Below the pieces are notes generated by a model. That model had not been told where the DNA came from, ran no database searches, and saw nothing but the letters and a program-made list of their open reading frames with translations. A DNA stretch of 64,000 nt from Diphasiastrum complanatum (lineage: Eukaryota; Streptophyta; Lycopodiopsida; Lycopodiales; Lycopodiaceae), in NCBI GenBank assembly GCA_029204225.1, contig CM055095.1, positions 18,683,450 through 18,747,449 on the forward strand. The letters are read 5' to 3'. This document shows positions 45,592 through 64,000 of the stretch, piece by piece. The translations under genes were made by a program, and so were the position numbers. Position 1 is the stretch's first letter, and each line of letters begins with the position of its first letter.

Positions 45592-47240
45592 AACCGACCA
45601 ACTCCATGCCAGACCACAAACTTTCAAACGACGCCTCTGATTGCATTTCGACTGAACCACCATCTCCCCAAAGCCTTACAGGCTGAAAAAAAAATACACA
45701 CCAAAAAAATTTCAAAAAATAAAACTCATACCACTAGAAAGCCATTTTCATACTAAGTCTCCACCTTCACTTTCTTCAACATCCAAAAATATCCAAAAAC
45801 ACCAAAAATCCAAAATCACCAGAAACACATACCCAACACAAAAACAACACAACCGTACCCAATGGCCGACAATACAGATCCTAAAATCCCCGAAGATTAT
45901 CCATACGAGATCAGGTCCCCCGTAGCTGAACAAATCAGACGTCATAGGTTCTACCGAATGCGCCCAAATACACGAGCCATCCACAAACCCATTCGAGGGA
46001 CAAGAACCTGATAGAGCTAACTCCTCATGCGCACGACCCCAATTCTATGGTGCTGAACCCTCATAGGCCAGAACCAGCCTTAATGGAGTCTTTGTTACCC
46101 ACAATGCTCATCATGAGAGACGTACACCCAAGCTAGGTCTACCAAAGTTTGACGGTAGTTCGGACCCTCAAAGATTTTTGAAAATCTTTGAGAATGCATG
46201 TGATGTGCATGGCGAAACATCTCCCGATGCTATGGTCCAATTGTTTTCGATGACCATGATCGTTAAAGCACGTGATTGGTTTTTCAACCTTGATCGTGAA
46301 GATAAGACAGACTGGTCAATCTCGAAAGAGTCCTTTATCAAGCATTTTAAGCCCTTTCGCTTGATCGAGAGTCCTTTTGTCAAATTGAATAACATCAAGA
46401 TGGAAAAGGATGAACGTGTACGAGACTATATCGAGCGTTTCAAATGCCTCAAAAGTCAAGTACAGGAACAGCCCTCCAAACAAATGCTCATCATCTGGTT
46501 TTTAGTCGGCCTTCCAAGATGGATTAGACGCGAGCTTAAATGAAATGACGAATATATGAGCCTCAAAATAGCTATGTCTGATGCCATCAAGGAAGAAGAC
46601 GAAGGATCAGATGTTGACAAATCCAGGGAAAGAAGAGCACCACGTGCTCCTGTCCATGAGTCGAAGCCGATCGAGGACACCCGAGATCAACTTTGGAAAT
46701 CACAGCTGGAGTTGCTTAATAAGCAACACCAACTTCAAATGGAGAAACTCACCAATGAGTCTCAAACTACCCTGAAGTCTATCCAAAGTAGTATGCTTGG
46801 TCAGCCAAACACTACATAGGTACCTTATAGACGAAAACCAATATGGTGCCCACACTACCGGGCTACGCATCCTGCTGATGCTTGTCCTTCATATCGTCTT
46901 ATCCAAGCACATACAGTTCAACAATATGAAGAACAATCATCACAGTTTGGAAATGCCTTGACTTATCGTGAATATCCACCTGAACGTCCAGAACCATTAG
47001 CCATACAAGATGGCTATGCTATTATACAAGGGCCATTGCACACCAGATGTTTCATCTGTGGTTGAACTGGCCACTTCATGGCTGATTGTCCAGTCAAGAC
47101 CAAGTACCATGTTGAGTGTCCTGACTGTATCAGAAAACATAGTTTCAAAGACTGTCCGAAACAACCAACTAAGATCCTACCTCCGTGTCACGTCAGTTAT
47201 GAATCACAATAGGATCCTCACGCCAACAACACGAACACCA
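45592..47240 (+). pseudogene. Gypsy element C: leader and gag
   Basis: After the tandem array and an A-rich leader (about 45690-45840) an ATG at 45861 opens MADNTDPKIPEDYPYEIRS. Stops follow near 46009. The gag domain is clear at 46140-46800: LGLPKFDGSSDPQRFLKIFE, DRFF-like WFFNLDREDKTDWSISKESF, RVRDYIERFKCLKSQVQ, MLIIWFLVGLPRWIRREL, then a TGA at 46541. The zinc knuckle at about 47047-47090 reads CFICG, stop, TGHFMADC, followed by a second Cys/His set (CPDCIRKHSFKDC). It resembles element A gag in layout but is a different family. No pol was found downstream. Confidence 0.82.
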
Positions 47241-48183
47241 TAGCAACCAACAGTTAAACCTGCTGCTCAATCGAGAAGTTTCTTTAAACTTCTACTACAT
47301 CACCGTCCAATACACTAGCTCCATAATGCAAAAGACACTAATATGAAATGAGTCCTTGTCGAAAGAAAAGCGAAACAAACATTCCGTCATCTGCTACAAT
47401 GTCCAATCAAGAGCAACCTCCAAAGGGAATTGACAGTTTTTCTCCCTTTCTACAACCTCAAATCTATTTGTCTTTCCACATGCTGATAAGATTTCCAATG
47501 TGCCAATACACAATATTTCTGGGATTTGGAAATCCAGATAGAGATTCAGTTCTAAATCTCTTATTCACAGAGGTCCTCAGGACATAGTACCTCAATAATA
47601 CCTGCATCTCAAGCTATATCTTACAACATCTACTATCAATGATGGTAGATTTTAGCGTCACCCACCCTGCCTTGTTTTGACAAGAGCATGTCAGAGTAAG
47701 TCACATTACTCTACAAACAACTAAAATATTGCAACTATCAAGGTACATTATCAATGTTGATGAATGCAAGTTTTGTTCGACAAGTGCTATACAGTTCTCA
47801 CTCTCTATAACGTTTGTTTATTTCCTTGTTTCTCTTCACCTATTTTGTGTGATTGATTTTTGCTTGAGGAATAGCTATTCCACGAGAGTCTTCTGTAGAG
47901 CATCTCCAGAACACATTTTCATTCATCTATCCATCTTCAGATTCCCTTGTACAACAGTTTAGGATTTTTGAAACATATGAGAAATCCATGTCAAATTAGA
48001 GTTGATTCCTGCATCTCATTGCCATATTATTTTTTGAGTCAACTACAGCAAGATCGAAACAAATTTAGTTAAAATTTGTTCAATCTTTAGTCTAGTCACA
48101 TGTTCAACGAGTTTCAACTACGTGTTCCACACGCCGATCCAATCCTGAGCATGAACAGTTACCAGCAACAACATCCCCACCAA

Positions 48184-48215
<32 letters not shown>

Positions 48216-49935
48216 GGGGGGGGGGGGGGAGAGAGTGGATCTGCTTGGATCCACTGGAGCAATTACGCTGCCAACAACAACATCAGCAAGATCGACAGCC
48301 AAGGTCACAAGTCAAATATGAAAAAGACAAGGCTAAAGAAGGCAGATGGGTAATCCGAAGAGACTCAATCAGACGAAGTATTCCAGTCATGACGAAGATC
48401 CTTCAGAAAAGGGAAACACAAGCATTGGAAAATCAGTCTCCTTCAACCAGCCTCGTGACATACTTCTGCGCCCATTCTCATGTCTATCGTCCACACCATC
48501 TACCATTGTCACCACCACCCTTCCTTCCATTTGTTTGTTTATCATCATTTCACTGTTCTTCTGAGAAATCTTCAGTTTTTTATAGTCCTACCGAAGCAGT
48601 TGAAAGATCATTGCAAATGTCTTGCGGAGACCAATTGCCACCTATATTGGTTGTTCAGCCGAAAAAGACCTACAAAAGCAGGCTAAGCAGCTAGAAGAAA
48701 TAAAGAGAAAGATCCAAGAAGCTGAGGAGGAAAGGACAAAAAAACTTAAGCAACAGATGAGCCAGATCAATCCTGATCAAAAGAAACTCTTTGGAGCAAT
48801 GATAGTTGAATCCCCTCCTACGAAACCCAAAGAAATCCAAAAGTAACGGGTCAAAAGAAAGAGCTGCAGAAAAGAAAGATGAAGACAACCATGACCCTGC
48901 AAAATAAAGCAAGCTCCTCACCCAGCAAGTGGTGGTCAAAGCTCGACATTGCAAGGGTCCAAGGCTGCAACTGTAGAACTATCAGTTCCTTCGCCCTACC
49001 ACCAAGACTTCATCATGTTTCCTTACCGTTACCAAACCGTATTGTTCCTACCACCAATTTTTTATGAATCATCCCCTTGAGACTGATAATCAAAGTTTGT
49101 GCAACCTGTAGATCAAAGGTTTTCCTTGAGACTGGAACTTCAACTAAGAGAAGAACCACGGAAACACCCAGAGGCAAATGGAGGATACAGACCTCCCAGA
49201 AGATAGAATCTGCCAAGAAACCAAAGATGAAACCGTCAATGACAGATACAAGTGACTAAAGAAAGAAGACACGCGAGAAGCACTCATGCATGCAGAGTTG
49301 TGAAGCTAATGAGAGCTCTCCAAATTTTGATAATGTCAACCCATTACAGCAATAAGACATTCTGGTTAAATTGTGAAAATTTGCAAAAACAGTTTTTGAT
49401 AAAGATTGACAACAATAAACACTTGGTTTTATGTAAGCGAACGAGGATCTACGCTTTTCCAAGTGACAATCGAAGATGCCAATACAAAGCGGAGTGACAT
49501 CATCCAATATGAGTTGCAGTGGGTCCTGCAACACATTAGGGGTGGGATGATGTTGGCTGATTCTAACGAATCCCCAAGATACTCGGACAGAGCAACTCAA
49601 GAGCACCTCTCACCTTAGACTGAAGAGGTCTTTGAGAAGACGAGACGAACGAAGACTGAGAGCCGAGTATGAGAGCCGAGAAATACTCTCAAGAAGTGCC
49701 CACACTCTCTGCCGATAGGCAGAAGAAGAAAGAAATAGAGAAAAACTAGTTAACAGATTCTATAGGCTCTGAAGATGTCAACAATGGCCTACCCATAAGT
49801 GGTATCATGTCGTACCAATAATTGTGCCACCAGTAGATCCACTGCTACACCACCGGTCAACGCAGGCAAGATCTGATTGTTTTTTGGTTTTTTTGTAAGC
49901 ACCTGCGTTAGTCGAGATGGTAACGGAGAGGCGAC
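47241..49935. other. Unclear remnant region downstream of gypsy C gag
   Basis: Many short plus-strand frames, some Gln/Pro-rich (around 48150-48290) and one strongly helical and charged (48630-48845, KQAKQLEEIKRKIQEAEEER), but no pol motif was recognised. It may be the decayed middle of element C or an unrelated insertion. Confidence 0.3.
48188..48229. repeat. Poly-T (28) directly followed by poly-G (14)
   Basis: An uninterrupted homopolymer pair. It could be the trace of a retroposed 3' end, or an assembly/sequencing artefact. Confidence 0.85.
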
Positions 49936-50120
49936 TCTGTTGAGATGGGACGCGAATGTCTCCACGGAGTTGGAACGCAAAGGACTTGGCTGAGTTGGGA
50001 CGCGAAGGACTCGGCTGAGTTGGGACGCGAATGTATCGGCTGAGTTGGGACGCGAATGACTCGGCTGAAATGGGACGCGAATGCCTCGGCTGAGTTGAGA
50101 CGCGAATGACTCGGCTGAGT
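49936..50120 (-). repeat. 25-bp tandem array, opposite orientation to the one at 45.4 kb
   Basis: About seven units of TGAGTTGGGACGCGAATGAC plus TCGGC on the plus strand, 25 bp each. On the minus strand the unit contains TTCGCGTCCCAACTCAGCCG, which shares TTCGCGTC, spacing and period with the 45.4-kb array, suggesting a common origin. Confidence 0.8.
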
Positions 50121-50129
50121 TGGGAGAGA

Positions 50130-51850
50130 AAAAGGGACGGCGTAGATGGTGAAGCGAAGGATGTTCAGATAATGGGTAAAATGTGTGTAGAGGAGGACGT
50201 CAAAAGATGTATGTAGAATGTGTGGAGGGTGGATGCAGGTCATTTTGAGCTGTGAACAGATCTTGAAATGTGTTACATTTCTTGGATGGATCTGATCAGG
50301 GGTAGTGTTGCAACATTGATTGTTTTAGAATGTGAGTGGGCAAGCGGCAACGGGCCAAATGTTTACAGATTCTCTACTTCAGAATCTGTTGGTTTATTCG
50401 TTTCTTTTTCGAGTTCGTGTTTTGGTTCTTTCTTCTTGTTCCAAAACAGTTTCGAGGTTGGTTTTGCCTGTTATCAGGCTTCGTGTGCATTCATTATATA
50501 TGTTCTTGTTATTACAATGCCCAAACTAGACAGAATGGACTGATTAACGTTGTAGTATTGTCCTGCCTGTCAGAGAACACTCAAGTTTGTCACTCTTCAC
50601 TGAAGCACATGCATAAACGACCACAATCAGTCAAGCATGCATGCCAAAGCGTTCAACCATCAGATCAACATGCAAAACCTTTGAACAATGACTGAAATCC
50701 TACTCTAATGCTATGAAAATGAACTGAAATCAGATCCTAAACACTACTATACTTGCATAAATTCACAAAACAAGAAACAAGAAACTAATCTACATCATTT
50801 TAGAAGTCCAAGAATCAAGAAACCAACCAATCTTTTGATTCTTTGACATCCCAAGAACATCAAGAATATGGATGTAAGGAGATATGCAAGAGCTACACTA
50901 CAAACCTAGTCTGTTTAGTTTACCTGAATGCTGATTCTTACATTAATCCACAAACAAGAATGAAATCTAATCCACTCTAGGAAAGTAGGAAATCTAATCC
51001 ACTCTACAAACCATGTTTGATGGCTTTTTATACATGTAAAGGGGATTAAAAGCAATTGGATTGAATTTGGGATCATATATGAAATATTCTGAGGCCCTAG
51101 AGGCTTATATGTACCTATAGAAACTCACTCATCTCCTCACCTATTTTCTTGTCTCCAATAGTCAATATCCTCTCCTCTCGTTTATTCAGTCACCATGGCT
51201 CGAGAATAAAGTTGATTGGGGTTTTACTCTCAATTTCTAGTTGGTTGGGTGGTTTGGCTCCACAGTAGTCCTTTTGGCACATGCAACAGATTTTCACTTG
51301 GCGATCGTTACATGAAGTATAGGCTTAGTTTCAATAGGTCAATTTGTCCTCATTAGATTAGACCTTTCTTCAAGATTTTATGTATTATGTAAACAAAACA
51401 AATTTCTAGATCTTTTAGGAAGTATGATTGGACCAGAACTAATAGAGGTAAAATAGCAAGATAGGACATGATGAGAAGCAACTCACACATGCCAAATCTG
51501 ACTCAGACCAGCTCGAGCTCAATCCTTATATATATGCCCTTTGGATCTCATTTTGGTCAATGAAAATTTGGAGAGAATTGGTGAAATTTGTGATTTCTAA
51601 CTTCAAGCTTGTGTAGATTGTTCTTTTGCATGCATTTTTTCAAGTATATTGCGTTGATTACCACTTCTGATCTACTCTTTGTCCTATGTCCGTACTATAC
51701 ATGTGAACCAGATTTGGACATAAACATTTTGTTTATATTGTTCTTGCTTACATATTAAGATTGTGTCAAGAATATAGTAATGCAACTAATCACTCTTGTG
51801 GATTGAGTGAATCCATTTATGATCCTAAATATCATAAGTTTTCACATGAC
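50130..51850. other. Intergenic AT-rich stretch, nothing recognised
   Basis: Short open frames only. No domain, LTR or tandem repeat was recognised. Confidence 0.45.
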
Positions 51851-52019
51851 AAGTTGTTGTATGAACAACCAATGATGAGTTGTCGCATGAACGACGACAA
51901 CGAACCAAATGTGCATGTGGACAACCAATGACAAGTTGCTACATGAACAACCGATGATAAATTGCTTCATGAACCACCAATGACGAGTTTTCGCATATTG
52001 GTTGTCCACATGCACATTT
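51851..52019. repeat. Short-motif array and perfect 23-bp inverted repeat
   Basis: A motif close to ATGAACAACCAATGA.(A/G)AGTTG is repeated about five times in 51851-51990. The 23-bp arms at 51907-51929 and 51997-52019 (core GTGCATGTGGACAACCAAT and its complement) are perfect reverse complements with a 67-bp spacer. Confidence 0.7.
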
Positions 52020-52740
52020 CATCATAATTGCCATGCGTCAACTTTTTATTGGATGTCCACTTGAAAATTGTGACAAAATGCTCACAAAGAATTTTGATTC
52101 TAAATTTGCATGAACATTGTGCTTCTGGAAGTGTTTCCAAAATAAATAAACAAAATCTAAGCACTTGCATTAAGTTGCTCACAATAGCCACCCCCAATCC
52201 ATTATGGTGGCTGCTTTTCCTATTTGTGCAATCATGCAACCAGCAATGTTGCTCTTCGATGGTCAGACCCACCAAATCTTACCTCAATTTAATTTTTATT
52301 TTTGCATGCGCAAAATGTGCATGCGTTATTGATTGTCCACATGCACATTTCATCATAATTTTACATGAAAATTAAAATGGAATGTGCATGTGGACACAAC
52401 CAATATGCAACAACTGGTCATTAGTTCATGTGACAGCTCATCATTGGTTGTCCATGCAACAACTTGTCATTGGTTGTCCACATGCACATTCAATCACAAT
52501 ATCTGTGTGCCATTTGTCGACTTTTTATTGGCTATCCACTTGAGAATTGTGATAAAAAGGCTCACAAAACATTCTGATTTTAAGTTTGCATTAACATTGA
52601 TTGTGCTTTTAAGAGTGACTCCAAAAAGAAAGAAAATCTAAGCACTCAACCTTAAGTTGCCCAAAATAGCCACCCCAGCGCATTCTGGTTGCTGCCTTTC
52701 CTATTTGAGCTGCAAAGCCATCACCAATGTTGCCTTTAGG
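52020..52740. repeat. Duplicated block of about 260 bp
   Basis: 52020-52270 and 52495-52740 are diverged direct copies; both contain a run like CCA.TTG.CGACTTTTTATTGG, GAAAATTGTGA.AAAA and AGCCACCCC near the end. Between them is another copy of the inverted motif (ATTG.TTGTCCACATGCACATT). No protein was recognised. Confidence 0.65.
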
Positions 52741-53084
52741 TTAATGAGACCCACCAAACACTGCCTCAGTCAGTATTTATTCAGATGTCCAAATCTTACA
52801 AGACATCCACCTGGTTCACAGTTGCAAACCGTCCTCGTCCATCTGTGCCTACTGCATAGCTGGCACTTGTACACTAGAGCAAGTGAACATCTACACCTTA
52901 CATAATAAGCATTTTTTCACACAAGTTTAAAAAGCGTGCCTTAAGTGATTTACCTTAGGAATTTATCGCATGCCATGCTTGTGAGGGATCTTTTGGGGTT
53001 AACCTCTTGACCTGCAGATGCAGGGTTCTATGATAATTGGGCCAAAATTCCTAGTTGTGACTTCTGAATGCAAAGTGCCATTGC

Positions 53085-53086
<2 letters not shown>

Positions 53087-53122
<36 letters not shown>
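53087..53122. repeat. (GA)n microsatellite
   Basis: An uninterrupted GA run of 36 bp. Confidence 0.92.
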
Positions 53123-53126
<4 letters not shown>

Positions 53127-53334
53127 CCAGTTTGTGCACTTCTGACAAATCAGCCCCAAGTATGGAGAATTTAACTTGTTCCCGGACGAGCAAAAACTCA
53201 GTTCTATGAAGGGCTAGCACATCCAGGCTATCAGCCTACTAGGTCTGGTTCCTGGATTTGCTAAGCGCACGTGCTCAACATTACAACCAGGATCCAAAAG
53301 TCAATACATGCATGTGGCCAGGGAGGGACGGAAG

Positions 53335-53336
<2 letters not shown>

Positions 53337-53412
<76 letters not shown>
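53337..53412. repeat. Compound (GT)n(GA)n microsatellite
   Basis: About 24 GT units to 53384 followed without a break by about 14 GA units. Confidence 0.95.
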
Positions 53413-53721
53413 ACAAAGCGCTGTGTAAGGACTCAGGACAAAATCACCAGTCAATGACATTCATCCATTCAAAAAGTAGTCAGCTCATCTTAAAGTGATT
53501 ACTAAAGCATTTATAGATCACCTTTGTGCAATGCAAGGAAAATTTAAAGCAATTTTAAAAACAAACCAACATGGAGCTGCCCAATGAGATACGAGAAAAT
53601 GCAGAGGACGTTGCAACAGCTCAACAAGGCTGATTCAAACACACAAAAGAATGAGACTGTCATTTCAATGGTGAATAGGCCTATGTTTAATAGATTGAAC
53701 TCCTAAGGGCATAGCAGCCAA

Positions 53722-53847
53722 AATGCCATGCTTTATCTGTGCAATAAAAAACACGGACTCGAATACTAAAGCTAATAATAGGAAATGCCATGCTTTATCT
53801 GTGCATTAAAAAAACAAGGACTCGAAGACTGAAGCTAATAATAGGAA
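53722..53847. repeat. 62-bp tandem duplication near hexokinase 3' end
   Basis: Two adjacent copies (53722-53783 and 53784-about 53847) of a unit beginning AATGCCATGCTTTATCTGTG and ending AGCTAATAATAGGAA, differing at a few positions. Confidence 0.8.
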
Positions 53848-54064
53848 ACGCCCTTCATCAGTCAGAAGTGCCTTTCTTGTCTCTTGATAAACCCTAATTC
53901 ACAAAATTGTAAAAGCAATTCTAAGAGAACTACCATGTTCCTCAGTCTCAAAATACACACCCTTTTTGCGGACAATCAGTGGATTGTAATTCTAGGGCTC
54001 TTTTTGCTTTACATGATGAGCCAACTGTAATTAAAGCTCTATTGGGATTGCAAAAGCCTTATAG

Positions 54065-64000
<9,936 letters not shown>

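Larger units (their letters stand above)
52741..54064. other. 3' flank of the hexokinase gene, with microsatellites
   Basis: No gene was recognised. The part nearest 54064 would be the 3' UTR of the minus-strand hexokinase gene. It holds GA and GT microsatellites and a 62-bp duplication. Confidence 0.45.

Noticed and set aside
45385-45756. Open frame across the 25-bp array
   Set aside because: The unit length is not a multiple of three, and units vary without regard to codons. It is a leader array, not a protein.

Overview
This is nuclear DNA of a land plant, most likely a seed plant. The evidence is two multi-exon genes of plant families with GT-AG introns, Ty3/gypsy and Ty1/copia LTR retrotransposons with tRNA-primed LTRs, small inverted-repeat elements and long GA/TA/CA microsatellites. 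I cannot name the species. No bacterial-style operon, CRISPR array, tRNA or rRNA gene was seen.

Only two convincing host genes are present, both on the minus strand. A complete seven-exon pirin-like cupin gene (300 residues) lies at 37838-40072. The last seven exons of a hexokinase gene lie at 54065-64000, and the gene continues past the right edge. The hexokinase has an intron of about 7 kb full of small repeats and copia debris, and one intron that appears to use a GC donor.

The rest is mostly retrotransposon. 1524-2935: truncated, non-autonomous copia-type element with LTR and tRNA-Met primer site, next to a MITE. 5886-18735: an old 5'-truncated gypsy element (called B here) split in its gag by a 9.3-kb gypsy element (A, 5974-15237) with two LTRs and an exact 5-bp target duplication. 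20817-26457: element A2, with LTRs of the same family as A and its own exact duplication, but no gag-pol; it carries only a long coiled-coil ORF. Part of that ORF also sits in A, behind a truncated integrase. 26915-30818: minus-strand copia element. 35.9-37.1 kb: gag and RT scraps. 40.4-41.4 kb: a GC-richer reverse-transcriptase-associated tail. 41.5-45.4 kb: plus-strand copia element. 45.4-47.2 kb: gag of a third gypsy element (C) behind a 25-bp tandem array; a related array in the opposite orientation lies near 50 kb.

All the elements are broken by stops, frameshifts or lost catalytic residues. A and A2 look like an autonomous / non-autonomous pair: they share LTRs, primer site and leader, A carries gag-pol, and A2 carries the intact extent of the extra ORF. 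This pair is the most interesting system in the window. Coordinates of degenerate features are approximate. Family assignments are from reading the translations by eye, without database searches.
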